From positions 3,677,767-3,741,766 of the forward strand of contig JABACO010000016.1 in NCBI GenBank assembly GCA_013339895.1: 64,000 nucleotides of DNA. Reading direction: 5' to 3'. How positions within the stretch are numbered: position 1 is the first letter of the stretch; each line of letters begins with the position of its first letter. Source of the stretch: Ephydatia muelleri (lineage: Eukaryota; Porifera; Demospongiae; Spongillida; Spongillidae). Position numbers and translations under genes: made by a program. Positions 22,401 to 37,703 of this stretch are shown here, in pieces. Below the pieces are notes generated by a model, which was not told where the DNA came from, did not search any database, and saw only the letters and a list, made by a program, of their open reading frames with translations.

Positions 22401-23551
22401 AACAATAAATGTACAAGTAAATGGATATTTTACCATCTGCAGAGGCGTGCTCAATGTCCTCCCCTATCAACGGAGGATGCCCAGCTGCGTGATGGACAGG
22501 GTGAAGCATGGAAGACCTTAAACCCCTAATGCACGTGATAGCTGAGCAGACACAGCTTCAATAAAAGGATCGTACTATATGGAACGTGGCATTGTTCTGA
22601 GCAATGGGACCCATGCAGCCCAATGTTGAGTAGATTAGAGGTGAATATGAACCATGCTCTACCTCTCGGATTCTGGATTTGAATTCTCTTTTCTTGTCTT
22701 GTTCTTTTTTGTTTAAAAGTATATAATACTATTATAAAATACAATGGAGTACAAAAATAAACAAAGTATGTAGTTAAAACTGGATGCAATTGGTGAGGAT
22801 GGCTGTGGTGTTGGCTCTCACCAAATGGAGAGATGGAGGTTCAGCCTGCCATATATTTAAGACAGTACTGCTGACTTGGGCCTGCATTGGGCTAGTGAGG
22901 AGTGAAGACAAGAAGCAAAAGGGTTAAAAAGCGTTTATTTGATCAAAAACTGCATCAAGCCTGGCACTGTATCTACACTGCCTAAAACTCTACTATGCTC
23001 TTATTATTATTATTAATTTATTTACACACAACACAAAGTGATTATGATATTCTCTGACATGCACATGAAGACAATTCACAAGGATCAAATATGACACGCC
23101 TACAGGGTTAAGCCCTAGCTTTGGCTCCGACTAGGGTCATGTTTAGATGTCCATGTATGCATGTTTGATGAAGTCTTGCATTATAACTTAAATACACTAT
23201 TTACATCACAGTGCAACATGTTTTGTTGTTATTATTGTCCTCTTGGAAATGTGGATACAGACCAACAACTGGCTACAGCTCCTACAAATGGCAGTGTTGT
23301 ACTCTGGGATCTGCAGAAGATGACAAAGTCCAAAATATGTCAGTTTTTAGCTATGTGCATGGTATGCATGCGAAGTGTTATTGCCACACATCATTGGATG
23401 CACATGTATTGTACAGAGATTTGTAGGGTGCACTTCAGAGCATCATGGATATTAACCCATACATGTGTCATTATTTGTCATGTAGTTACTTCAGTAAATA
23501 AATCTGCCTGGATGATGACTATTGATGGTACACATTTGTATCTAACTAACG

Positions 23552-23615
<64 letters not shown>

Positions 23616-25318
23616 GTTATAATGGGGCTCAGGGGATTGTGATGCATGAAACAGTACGGTATAAATGCCACTTAATGTCAATGTCATTATTGCTTGCATT
23701 GGTACCACATCTATCACATGTAGATCAGCTTGTATAACAACTCAGACCACCTCTGTAAATAGGAATCTTCTATATCTCTTGTACTGTACCTGTTTGTTTT
23801 ATACTGGTATATGAAATCTTGACTTGATCAGTCTGATGAAGTATAGCTGAAAGCACACTTTAGGCTACTGCTGTCAGTGTGAGGCACATGCAGCATTCAT
23901 TAAATGAAGGCTTGTAATATCAGACTTGATATCACACTTGGGTTACTTTGAAGCGAACTAAGAGGGCATTTGTAATACTACCTATTGTGATTCCACTAGC
24001 TCATGTCTATGAGAATGTCCATGAGAGAGCTGTGAACAAGCTGAGCTTCCACCCTCGAGAAGTCAGCGTTCTTCTTAGTGGCTCTCAGGATGCCACTATG
24101 TGCTGTTTTGTGAGTTTTGCTACTTGTTGCAAGTGTGTCCTGTGCAGTGTTGTTTGGGCTTTGGCATGTACTGCCCCCTGCTTGCCCGTATTATTAGGTA
24201 ATCTGTACGTGTACATGTGCTGCTTAATGCATGTACATGTACATGTATTGCATGTTAATTCAGGTTGCCTGTGCCTGTCTTTTTATGCACACACACTGCA
24301 GTATCACTAGTTTGTATGAACAAGTATGTGTATACTGCATATAATGTGTGGTGTGCATGCATTTATGTGGCCAGCACTCTTGAGTTTGCTTACTGTAGCT
24401 TATTGCGGGTGTTGATGCAAGTCATAGGGGGCTCTCTGTACACCTGCCCTCAACATTGGTCCTGCTGTGCCTCCCTAGGACACCCGTGTGAAAACTGGGC
24501 CCGTTGCCACCTACAAGGGTTCAGAGAGTGTTAGAGATGTCAATGTAAGCCAGGGGCAATATACTTGTGTGCATACCTGTGTGTGTATGTGATGTGTGAT
24601 CATCCAAAGAGGTGTGTTTGTGTGCACATATGCTTTCTTAAAGTCATTTAGTACATACACTGTAGTTCGTCTTCCTGATCCCACCTACCTTCATTTGATC
24701 ATAGGCTCTGTTCCATACGTGTTCACAACCTACATGTAGGTACACACTCCCACATTCCCGCTTCCCACAACCCTACGACAGTGATACACGAGGAATGCAA
24801 CACTGTGCAGTATCCAGTGCCACACTAGTCCCCTTGATACGCATGTTAAATCACTTTAATGGTTATGTGCAATGTGTGGACGCAGGTGTATATTGTGGGA
24901 AATGTAAACTTCAAATGTGGTTTCATTTTTAATGCATGTCTTCTAAAAATAACAAATCGATAATGAATTAGTGGGTATATATAATATTGCTTTCCAATAT
25001 TGTTTATGGTGCTTTCATCTGATAATTATTTCTGGAATGGGAAAGCCTATTCAATGTCCATTAATTTGTGTTGGAGAGGTGTGGTCACTGTACACTGGCA
25101 GAACATGGGGAGAGGGGGAGGACGGGATGGGAGGGAAGAGAAGAGGTGACGAAATGAAAGGAAGAGATTGTGTGTAGGTGGACTGTGAAAGAGGATGAGT
25201 TTGATGCCTAGTTTTAATAATTGTCTGGTTATATGAAACCTTTCACACTAGTATGGCTTCATACCACCCTATGACAACTACTTTGCAGCCACCTTTGAGG
25301 ATGGCACGTCCCAGGTAA

Positions 25319-25354
<36 letters not shown>

Positions 25355-28300
25355 ACGCGTGTGTGTGTGTGTGTGTGCGTGTGTGTGTGTGTGTGCGTGT
25401 GTGTGCGTGTGTGCGTGTGCGTGCGTGTGTGTGTGTGTATGTGTGTGTGTGTATGTGTGTGTGTGTATATGTGTGTGTTGTGTGTTTGTGTGTGTATGTG
25501 TGTGTGTGTGCATGTATGTATGTATATTGTGTATTGTGTGTGTAGCTTAGAATGCCTTTTACTGTGGTCTGTGGTCTGCTCATTAATAATTGTCGATAGT
25601 TGTGCAATCTACAGTATGTACCGTAGTTGTGCCACACACTGGAGGTACCTGTACATATTGTGACCAACTGACTTATAATGGCTGTTCCAAGGGTGTAATG
25701 TGAGGTAATATGTTAATCACTCAGTGTAAATTGTACTGGTACAATTTACACTGAGAGATTAACATATTACCTCGCAAACAAATTACTGTGAATTGACCCA
25801 CCATGTACATGTGCAGGCAGAGGAAGAGCCCTTTGTACAAGTACATGTGCGTATACATGTACATGTAATAAGATGTGTATAAATATACATTTAGGCATGA
25901 TACAAGTGCTAGCAGTTAGTTTTTATTCATGTACATGCATATCCATACATGTAATGATCCATATTAGATCTGGGATCGTCGCAATAGTAGTAGTTTCTTG
26001 AAGCAGTGGCCTTCCCACAATGGTCCTGTGTACTGCTGTGCCTGGCATCCCAAGGAGAACTGGATCATGACTGGAGGCAGGGACAAGACAATTAAGGTTG
26101 GCGTGTGTTAGGATCTACATGTACAGGGTAGGTCGTAGGTCCTGATTGGAGTACTAATGTATATAGTAATGAGCTGTATACTTTCCCATTTTTTTGAGGG
26201 ATTGGATAGTACTCTGAATGAGATACAAGTACACTGTACATGTAATTCTTTTCACGTTAAAAGGGATTGTGTACACTGTACATGTAAATCACATATGATA
26301 GGAATTTGAACAAAAGGTATAACAATATTCTGGCCACTGCTGCATTTAATAGTATACATCCTAATGCGCTCACCATTTGATCGAATTCCTGTGATACAAA
26401 TGGGTAATGTTTGTTGTGCAATTAGCCTGTTCTATAGTGCCTTGTGCTATTGACGATACCACAGAAATGCGGTGTTGTGACCATTTTATGAACTGAAATA
26501 TTTTTCTTGTCATCTAAAGTGAGATTCAGGTTTAATGTGTTAATAATGATGTGCCTATCTGATGCGTACTATAGATGGCGTGTGCCTCCTGCTGATGGTT
26601 GTATGTTTGTACTTTCATTTTGTCATTTTCTCCCTCTTTTGACTTCACTTGTCTTCTCTTTTCGTCTGATACTCCACTAGGAGGGATGGGTAGAGAGGGA
26701 GAGTAGGGATGGGATGAAATACAAGTGTAAGAAGTGTATGAACTCACTAATTCTCCCTCATTGCACTTATTAGGTGTGGGACATCCAGCAGGTTCGTGTA
26801 AAAGAGCTCTACACCGTGCATGCCCTCTTTCCTGTGGCCAGAGTTCAATGGAGGATTGGCCACAAGACTCATGTCACAAGGTGGAGCTGCTTGAATTCAG
26901 GATGTGGGTGGGGGGGGGGGAGCTTTGGAATGGTTGTTGTACATGTAGGGTGAGGACCTTCATATCTGCTTCTTCGAAAAGTGTGGCTGTGTTGATGGGG
27001 GAGTAATAGGTACACTGTGTACCTAGACATACAGTGTATGCATTTATCATGCAAGTCACATCTCAGTAAAGGATGCAGTGGTTACTACAAATGTTTGGTT
27101 ACATTATGTATGAACAATGTTTCTTCTACAGTTGCTCCCAGTTCTTGGACAACGTTGTTGCTATTTGGGATATTCGTCGTCCGTTTATCCCATTTGCTTC
27201 ATTCAGCGAACATACTGACGATGTGACAGGTGAGGGTACAAGTTGCCCATGGGTATGTACTTTTACACATGTTTTAACATAAACAAACAACAGATGAGAG
27301 GAATCTGAGTTAAAAGCTATCTCCATGTTCATTGCAGACTTTGTGTATGATGTTTTGCATTCTTGCTAAATATGGAAATAAAGAAAAGTATAGAAATGCT
27401 GCCAGCAGGTATATTACTAAATAATAACGTCACACAATATTAAATGTAACAGGATATATTAAAAGTTATCAGGAGCGTCCACATGTATTCTGTGATTTTT
27501 AGCCAACTCAATTGGGATGCCCGATGTAAAACTTGCATTTATTTACATGGTCCTCAAGTGCAAAATGTCTCTGAACCTGTTGTGACCTTGTGCGCTGCAG
27601 TTGATATAACATAAACCTTGCATCATGCCCTTACCCTATAATAGCCAGAATTATTGGTGTGTCTAATACGCTAAGGCATGATGCCTCTGATCTCATGCTT
27701 GATACTGCACTCTTAGTGCATTGTATGGTGTATATGTTCGCTCTATACTGCCCCGTTGGCCAGCCATTCATCATACAGCTATTGATATGCTGCCTTAAAA
27801 GGGAGCTGGTTGCACCAGTGCTGTGTCCCCCCCCCCCATTAATCAGGAGCCACTGCCATGATGGTATTGGTGTTTGCACTTTGGACCACTCAGCAGTCCC
27901 ATGTCTTGTTCATCCAGTCATTTTGAAAGGATCTAATTATATGGCACTTTGTGTTATTATTTCTGAGTTCTGTAGGGTGTTTTTGTGCACAGTAAATTGG
28001 CTTTACTGATGTGTTCCTTTTTTGTGCAGATTTCTTGTGGCTTAGTGACAGTGTGTTGTTGTCGTGTTCTAAAGATGGCAAACTGGTTCAACAGCTGTTT
28101 AATGAAGCTGAGAAGCCTATTGAGAGAGCTGTAAGTGGCGTCATTTGCTGTCATAATGATTCGGCTTGGCATTCAGTGGGGTCATTTTTATGTTTGTTGT
28201 TCCATATAGACTCCAACATCCCTCTCATTCAAGCATGATGGAAATTTGCTGCATGCAGTCAGTGACTCCATTCCTCAGAAGAAACAAAGGTTTGTGTTCG

Positions 28301-31300
28301 TGGTTACCATTTGTTTCATAGTAGCAACACTTTAGCTCAGTAGCAGTATTTCTTCTTCCTTTTGTTAACTGTGCACAATAATTACAATTGCAAGTTTACT
28401 TGCGATTATTGCAGGCAATATGCTGATGGTTGGAATCTTCAACTCAATATTGTTTTGAATATTTGGGTTATTTAAACAGTCCTACAGTCCTTACCGTTCA
28501 TTTATCCTGTTTATTTTACTGTGTTTTCACAATTAAACACAATTCCACTTAATTGACTAAAAATTGCTTTAGCAGTTAATTAAAATGAAAGTCAAACTGA
28601 GAGAAAACCCTCCCAAGCTGTACATATCATTGAATCTGAAAAACCAAGATATGGTGTTCATACCTAAACAATAGTGACAGTTTGCAGTTCTCATTTGGAC
28701 TAGCTGACTAGGGCATGAATACTTATTCACATTCAATTTGATACATGGTCACCAAATCTTTTAAAGCATCTAGAAATGTTTGGTCACAAGACTAGTACAC
28801 AGAATAGAGTATGTTTTAGTGCTCTGTCATTGGATTACTAATTGTTTTCCTGACTTGAAAAAGTTGCTATGGTGCACTATAAATATTAAAGCCCTGATGT
28901 GAATTTTATTGTAATCTTTGATTGTGAGACTGTGTGTACTGACCACAAGTTCAGTTAAATTGCACAGATTCGATAACATGTACAAGTTTGTGATAAACTG
29001 TATGTAGTTATATACCAGGAAAGCAACCTCACATCATTAGGAAAGTAACCAAAGGCAACACAGAAGTGCAATTAAACTACAAACTTGTACATGTTATCGA
29101 ATCTGTGCAATTTAACTGAACTTGTGGTCAGTACAACTCAGTACATGTACGTGCTATCTGTTGCCTTCAGGGGTATTCTATTAAATTGGAATTTCCAACT
29201 ACTGTGCGCACACTGCACTTAATGATGTGTACATAGCCTTCCTCCATTGAAATAGCTGTCAGTGAATGTCCACATGAACACCTTTATTACAGAACATATT
29301 GTCTCTGATTGAACATAGTATATTACAATAAATACACTATTTATGAGCTGTAAGAAATGGTGCCTTAAGGTTAACTAGAATGTAGGGCACCTGTTTATTA
29401 AGTGTAGCATGCATGTCAGGGCAGGAGAGGGAATATGTCACAAAGAGGGCTCAAGATGCGAAGGTTAGCTTTACGTTTTGAAGTGGAGTGCTAAAACAAA
29501 AGCATTGAACCAGTAGAGATTCCATGTTTCAAATACTGACCATGATGCAATGCTCTGATTATGGAATAGAAGACTAGAAGCATTGGTATGTGATATTTCA
29601 ATGCATGAACATTAATATACTACTGGAGATCAATGGATGTACAACATGCAAGGAAGAGCCAAATGCCCTACCATCCCCATTGATGATATATGTATGTCTC
29701 ATTGTACATGTCATCACTGTACATAGTGGTGCATGTAGTGTTTTTTCTGTACTGTGGTGATATGTAGGGCATGCTTGTAATGTGCCACATATTGACTAAT
29801 ACTCTACGGTTTTGTGCCTTTGTGTCTTTTCTTATGACACAGTGGAAGTCAGCAAACACCCACAAGTTTTTACAAGCCACCAGTTGATCCATACCAGGAG
29901 CAATTCCTTCTCCACACAAGTTCTTTGAAGGAGTTTGACTGGGGACACAGCCAGATGGTACAGTATGATTTTGGTGTAACTTGAAAATATATACTGGTCA
30001 AACGAAGGCAAAAGTTATAAACTCAGGATCGAAATTAATTTAGCGCTTGATTTCTTTTACATGCATTACAGTAGTTATGCAAATACTATTAATTCGATTG
30101 TTGTTACCATTTTTATTAAAAGTAATGATACCAAAACCGTCAAGAATCTACATACTCATGCTCAAAGCTCTCTATTATCAAAGGGATTCAAAATTAAGGT
30201 TAGAGCTACTTAATTTTAATAATTATGTATTAGTAGAACGGATATGTATATGCAGTGGAGTTCAAGTTACGAGGTTCAGTAGTTAGTTATTAACATCGTG
30301 ATTCGTTTAGAAGTTATTCAGGTTGAATATTTTATTTGATCCACTATGAAATGAATTCAAAACCACAATTTGATTTGGTGTAGTATAGTATAGTGAGTTA
30401 TTGATTTGAATATTTACTAGTAAAATGCAAATCAAATTTAATAATTTTCATTCAGGTTAAGATGTATTTTATTGATCCTCCAATTAATTAAAAATAGTCA
30501 TACATTAACTATTAGTATTTCAGTTTATCTTTACACCTGTTTAATTTTAATAACGTATTTGCCTAACTCTTCACTGTAAGTCCATGAATTCATTTAGATC
30601 CTGTTAAGAAATGATATTCATTTGCCTTCATTAGGCACATTCAATTTTTTTTTGTATGTAATTATAAGATGCCATAAGATTAAGCAAGTGCACATATTAA
30701 ACAGTGATTTTAGTTTTGCGTGACAACCTACAAGAAATTGAATTTACAGATTTACAAATGGTAATTTGAATAACGTAGCCATAACATTTTGTTTATTACA
30801 TTACTGTTGTGACACATACATGTTACACTCATTACATTTGCCCTCCAGTTTGGAATGAGTGACTTTATACAGTGCGCCTCTTTATACAAACTGAGTGGAC
30901 ATCCATTGTATGAGCTCTGCGACCACAACTATAAGGTGGGCACTATTTTGAATGATGGTTGCACTGCTCCAGAAAGAAGTACTCTGTGACAATCGCATTC
31001 AGGTGCATCTAATGTATTTTTCTAAACTCCACATCAGGTTGCCCGCGACCTGAACAGGCAGGATGTAGCTCAGGTCTGGTTAATCGTCAAGCTTCTCTAC
31101 TGTGGAAGTGACCCAAACTGCTCTCAGCTAGGTTTACTGCCCACCAATTCATCGGCAGTACAAAGGTCAGGTGTCTGGAAGACATCAGTGTCCATGCGGC
31201 CGGAGGAGGCCCCTGGTACCTCCTCCTCCACTCAAGCTGCCACTGAGAGGGAGCTGCAAGCACATGCTGTTGATGGTCCCACTGGAAAAGCTGTGGAGTC

Positions 31301-34300
31301 TCTGGCTGGTGAGTGGCACACGATCACATGATGTGAAGAGCATTGATGTGGTCCCAAAGACTGTTAATAGTCATTATTATAATTGTACCATCTCACTTGT
31401 ACTGCAGAGTTGAACATAACTGTGTCCTTACTATTTTAGTTGGTGGGGGTGGGTAGTGCAGTGATTGTGTGGGGGTGGTAGTGATGGTCGGTGCTTCAGC
31501 AGTGTTGGTCATGGGGCATAGAATGTATTTGATTTCAGTGCCTGTCTTCACACATGTACAGTACATATTAACAAGTGCATGTAAAAGGTGCAAGTATTTG
31601 TGCATGTATACATGTAAATATAATGGGCACATGCATAGTGGCATATACGTGTTGTCATGAATTGCTTTGTTCTTTTTAGATGATGACCATAGCACTGATG
31701 TGATGGAGGGTAAGTTATTATTTATAATACAGCATTACTCGTTGTACATAGTGCACATGACATGAACATACTGCGTTGATTTGCATTTCTCTTGCAGCCA
31801 TGAATTTTTTTGAGTACCAGCACAAACCTGACACATCTGTAGAGAACTTTGGACCTGCTCCTCAGGATTGGGTGGTAGGTATTTAATGAAGTGTATGCAT
31901 TCAGTATTATTACAATAGTGCTTTGCTTTCTACAGTGTATGTTGCAGGCGTATTGCTCCATGTGTATGGGTTTGGGTTTGTGAAATAGTGATTCTGGATG
32001 TAGATTTATTTATAGATTGACAGTGGTATTGTGACTTAAGTCTAATGACTTAAGTCACAAATCTTAATTATTTCACGATGGTTTTCAAAACTTAGTTGCC
32101 TTCATGTGGCTGATTATGTACACTGATAGATGCCTAGAAAATCAATGACTATAGCAACAAAGCACGAGGAGACTTTAGCATGTATAGCTGGACAGTTTTT
32201 CCTTTCATGACCATCCACTATTATGGCAAAGCATTCACTGTGCTTTTAACCAGACTAGACAGTTTCAGTTTCCATGCAATATAGTATATATACACAAATT
32301 GAAATAAATAACACATAAAATCTCGATTGTGTGCTCAGTGAGTCAGCTTTGGAGATGTTGTTGTCAGCTGGGGATCGCATATCATGGAGCGCAAACAAGG
32401 TACTGGGGGAAAAGCCTGCAAAGCAGAGGTTCGGCAGACTTTCTGCAACAAAAGAACTTATATGGTGTGGTCCAAGAAACCCAAGGTACTGGGAGAAGTG
32501 TGCAAAACGTCATTCCTTTTAGCGAGGTCGCAGTATCAAAGGCCTTTTCATTGTGCAACCTCACACATTAGGCAACTGATGAAGTAAACAGTAGCAGTGA
32601 TGTTCCCGTTCCACCCTTCATTTCAGTTGAAGCAGCTTCTCCGCACTAACACTTCCAGCAGAGCAGCAGGAACGAGAGGACGGACAACTCACTTAATGCT
32701 AACTTGTTGCATTGCAATAGAACTGAATGGAAGGTCGTTGATGGTGTCATTGAAGGCTGGAGATGTATGCCTAAATTTGGGGAACACATTTTGTGGGGTA
32801 ACAATGTGGATGAGGCACGGAGGACACCACTTGACTATTGGATGATGTCATTTCCATCTCAAATGTTAGCGGACATCAGCATTTGGACTTCAAACTGCTT
32901 GCCTCAAGGATGTGCAAATGCCAAAGAAGAAGAAATATTGGTGCCTTATATTCTCTTAACTCGAACCTCAGTAGGCAGGTGAGATTTGTGGTCCACTGAA
33001 GATGGTCTTTTCCCTGCTCCTCGTTTTGGAGAGCAATACGGTCTAACATATGATCGCTTTGAAATCGTTCTGCGATGCCTGTCATTCTGTCCTGCACATG
33101 GGGCCATTGGTGACAAATGGGCACCTGTTCGCTGCCTGATTAAAGTTTTAAATCAGCGTAGAGTTGAAAAACTGTATCCTGGATGGCAGCTGTGTGTAGA
33201 TGAGTCTTTGTCATCATGGAGGAGCAAAGATGGAGACTTTTGTTCAGATGGGATGCCACATGTGACACAGGTAGAGAGAAAGCCTAAAGGAGTGGGATGT
33301 GAACTGAAGGATTGTGCTGATGCTGACACCAAGGCTATACTACAGCCTGAAATACATGTACAGGAAGGTGCAGATGTAATGGGCAGTAAAGAATACATGG
33401 CTGAATATAAGCTTGTTAGAACAGCCGAGCTTCTTAGGCTGACCAAACTGTTGCATGGGTCAGGAAGGGCTGTCAGTGCTGACTCAGCGTTTGTTAGTGT
33501 TGCTACTGCTGTTGCATGGAATTCATTTTACTCGATTGGTAAAGACAGCTACTAGGATGTATCCCAAAATGTACATTGATGAAGTAGAATTTCAAAAACT
33601 TGGTGATGACATCACACTTACATCTGCTCAGACACATCAAAGAGCCAGATCGTTGCTTTGTGTGGATTAAAATCAAAACAAGGCAGCACATGTTAGTAAA
33701 GCATATTGTGGTGCTACACAGTGAATTGTATCCACGTTACACCCTCATATCATATTCTGTTTGCATCATTATATTATATTCATTGATTTTGTAGGCATTC
33801 AATCAATGTACATATCAGCCACATGAAGTTTTGAAAGCCAGTGTGAGATAATTAGATTTGTGACTTAAGTCAATACCACCTTCAATCTATGATTGAGGGG
33901 CATTTTTTGGCTGAGCCTGTCATGTATCTAGATTGCTGGCACAATCACTTCTTTTGAACTGCCTTGACATGAATATGATATGAAACTACTGGAAGTTGAG
34001 TTTCATTTTCAACAGTTACATGCACATGTACATGTAGGATCTTACAAGGATGTGTAAACAATTCACATTTTAAACTCCTTCTTGCCCTAAAATGGATAAC
34101 AAAGCAATGTCAAATATAGAAGAGCAAGCATGATAAATTGAGTAGCTATTTGAGAATGCACTGAATATTTCAATCTAACAATAAATGAACAATTGATTAG
34201 TGCTTTTGCTCCTACATGTATGTCAAATGTCTAGCACAGAAAAATGTTGCAATTATGAGTGGTACTTGCCAATGACCTTAGACTCTAAATAAAATCATCG

Positions 34301-37300
34301 GTTGAGTAGGCATACTGTAAAAAGTATGTTCTCAAGCATAGTACATACTGTATGTGTATGATGTACCTAATTAGAGTTGGTGCCTTTGTAAGAGTCAACA
34401 ATTTACAGAATGTTTTAATGTAAAATTTCGCTGCTTATGTAATTGTTGTCCGGTATGTGTGGGTAATTGGGACAGCGGTCACATTTTAAGTATTTGGATA
34501 ACATTTTTGTTTGTTCGTTGGATCTGAGTATTTACATCAACATAAACATTGAATCCATGGGATGTTCAGCTGCAATTGGTAATAGAGTTATGTTCTTTTC
34601 CCAGCTACCTGCAGAACCTTTCCCATTGCGTCATGATGTGGTTCAGCGGTGAGTAAAATTGATTCTTGTAAGATTACTCGATTGCGGTTTCATTACATTG
34701 AACACATATGTTTACAATAGATTGTTATACTACTAAAATTTTATCAGAAAGGATGAGGGACTATTTCAGTTTTGTTATCACAATAGTTTCATTGTGACAT
34801 TTTTCAATCCTTCCTTCATCATGTCTGTCGGAATGTATCACAACTTGTAACTATGTTTTTGGAATGTCTTTATTAGTTCTTCAGGTAACTGCAGTTAATT
34901 TGTATATCCAAATCAAATTGTCACTGTGAAACGATTAATTATAATCCTTTAGAAGTTACTACCCTAACTAAATATATTGTATTACACTCAGGCCTTAAAG
35001 GACATTGGTCTTGTGACTTGTGCAGTTTTAGTGCATGATGAGGTGCATGTACACTGGCAACGTGACTTACATGTATTAGTATTTCCAAGTGGTTGAGTGC
35101 ACCATGTCTGATGACACCTAAATAATCTTCCCCATCTGGATTTGGAAGCATGTATTAGTTTAAATCAATATGTTGCACTCCAATCACATTTCCTATTTTC
35201 AATTGTTAGTAGAGCCCAAAGAGATATAGAAAAAAAAAACTGAGTCTCTTTTGTTGATTTCAGCATTATATTACTGATATACACATGGCTGACATATGAA
35301 GCCATCCTTTTGAAGCTCTGATCAGGGAATTCATATGAAGGAGGGGTGAGGGTGTGTGTGTGTGGGGGGTATTTTAAAGGAGGTATGGCTAGACTAAAAA
35401 CAGTGCCGAACACTGTCTCAAATAATACTTTATCTGGAGCTTTCTTTACAGCGGCCACCAAACATCTGCTTTCCTTTGTTTCAAATGTGTATCATTTATA
35501 CTGCACATGTAATTGTACGCATGACGTTGTATTTTATTTCTTCCTATTCTGATCATGTCTGCAATTAGCCCTCCATCTCCTGATGCGTCGTCAGTAACAG
35601 GAATTTCTGTGCCCAGGTTGGTGTGTAGTTTACAACTGTGTGAACAGCTTGCAAATGATCTCATGTTGTTGATCGAAATTGCATACCGTTTGTCAAGCAT
35701 AAAAGGCAAACGCAATTTGCACTCAATAGATGATGTATGCAAATACTGTGGGGCATGCCACAGATGTATTTCTTATGTCGTTTCCTATGTGCAATTGAGG
35801 ATATACATGCACGAGTAGCTCCCTTTGTCTTCTCCCCCCCTCCACCTCCCCCTCCCCCAATAGTTCTCTTTTTCTCAGAATCCTCATGTACTGTATCAAT
35901 TTAAATTGTGATCTAGTGCTATAGAAGTGACTTCAACTAGAAAGCATGTTCCTAATGAAACTTCTGCCACTGTACAGGTATGTTCCTACATAATTTTGCA
36001 TAGGTGTACAGTACATGTGTACACATGGTGTCACTATACATGTATATGTACAGTGTATGTGCTAACAAATGTTTTATACAGCTGAACAGGTCAAAGTGGG
36101 AATTCAATGAAGTTGTTGCAAGTATGCTGAAATTTTATGCAGAGAAAGTATGTGTACATACATGTACAGGTTTACTTGTTCATTGCTGGACTATAAAGGT
36201 TGGGGTAGGGGTTAGGAAAACAAAAGCCCAAAGGCTGAGTTGTGACATATACTTGTGGCTTCATCACGTTTGATATTTTAACAGCTGGGCCTGTCTTGGT
36301 CGTAAAGAGAAATATGATAAATTCGATGGATACCATACAGCTATGAAACCTGCGTTAAAATGATTATGTGTTCAACCATTACCAAAATGGAATTAAAAAA
36401 AAAAGCGCCCAACGTGGGGCTCGAACCCACGACCCTGAGATTAAGAGTCTCATGCTCTACCGACTGAGCTAGCCGGGCTTGTTGTTTTTAAAATCAAAAT
36501 AGTGTGATTTAAAACGAAGACTTCCATCTATGCAAAGAGGCATTTTGTACACTTTGGCTTCATTATTATTTCTCAGTTCATGCACAATGTGTTTGTTTAC
36601 TAAAGGTGTTGTTTTTAAAGTAAATTAATCCATGGTGCATGCAATGCATTTGCTGGACTGTGTATGGTCTATTATGAATACTGTATGTGCTGCTACAAGA
36701 GTTGTTAAAGCATGTATGTTTTTTTTTTTTTTTTTTTGTATCCTGTGTAAGCTAAGTGCTTATTTCAGGGCGATGTTCAAACCAGTGTGTCCATTCTAAT
36801 TGTACTTGGTGAGCTTGGGAAAACACTGGTTTCTGATTCATTGACCAAGCAGTGGTTTTCCACTTATATTGGTATGTTCTCTTTAAATTTTAAATGTGCA
36901 ACCTACATTATAATTGGGTACCATTTAGATCTTCTAATGCAAAAACAGTTGTGGAATATTTCATCTTTGGTAATAAAGCTATGTCCACTACCTGAAATCA
37001 GTGAAATGAACCAGGTAATGTCATCAAATATAGTGTCATGGTACAACTTGTGGTTGTGAATGGGCTTTTTATATTTTATGCCACTTCCATTTAATATCTT
37101 TTTGTCTGACTGTATCCAGCTGCGTTAATTTTAAATCCTGTGTTCAGGTGTTTTTTTTTAATGCCACATACTTTTATATATGTGTATTGCAGTGTACATG
37201 TATATATATTGCTATCCATCCCCCATTTTTTACCAAGAATCACCGAAACACATGGGGTCATTCGAAGTCAAATCAATACAATTATTGACACATCAATTTG

Positions 37301-37672
37301 TTGCAATTTTTAATAGCTTTGTTGCACTGATTCAGATATACAAAACTTTAAACTCCGAAGTTGAATCGTTTAGGATTCACAGGGTGTGAAAACATTGACC
37401 ACAAATGAAAACAATCTTCGAATTTATAACAATTATAGTAAGTACTGCGACATATATGATGGTCATCAGATATTTTTGAATTAGAAATCAAATCCATGAC
37501 CCTTAGTCTTTGTGCTTTCTCTTTCTGGTTCTTACATCTGGCCAGGGCATTTAGAGTTGGACACACACTGAGATAATGTTCATGCATAATGCACTTCAAT
37601 CTCTCTGCACTTTATTTACTATGTAACCTTTACGTTCAGTTAATACAGTTTATTGAAGGGGGGATGTGTTGC

Positions 37673-37703
<31 letters not shown>

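Noticed and set aside
25259-25667. His/Thr- and Val/Cys-repeat frames over GT tracts (also at 37650 and 41602)
   Set aside because: Simple dinucleotide repeats are open in all frames; no gene.
30047-30286. 79-aa frame in WDR24 intron 13
   Set aside because: AT-rich DNA, no homology, no splice logic.
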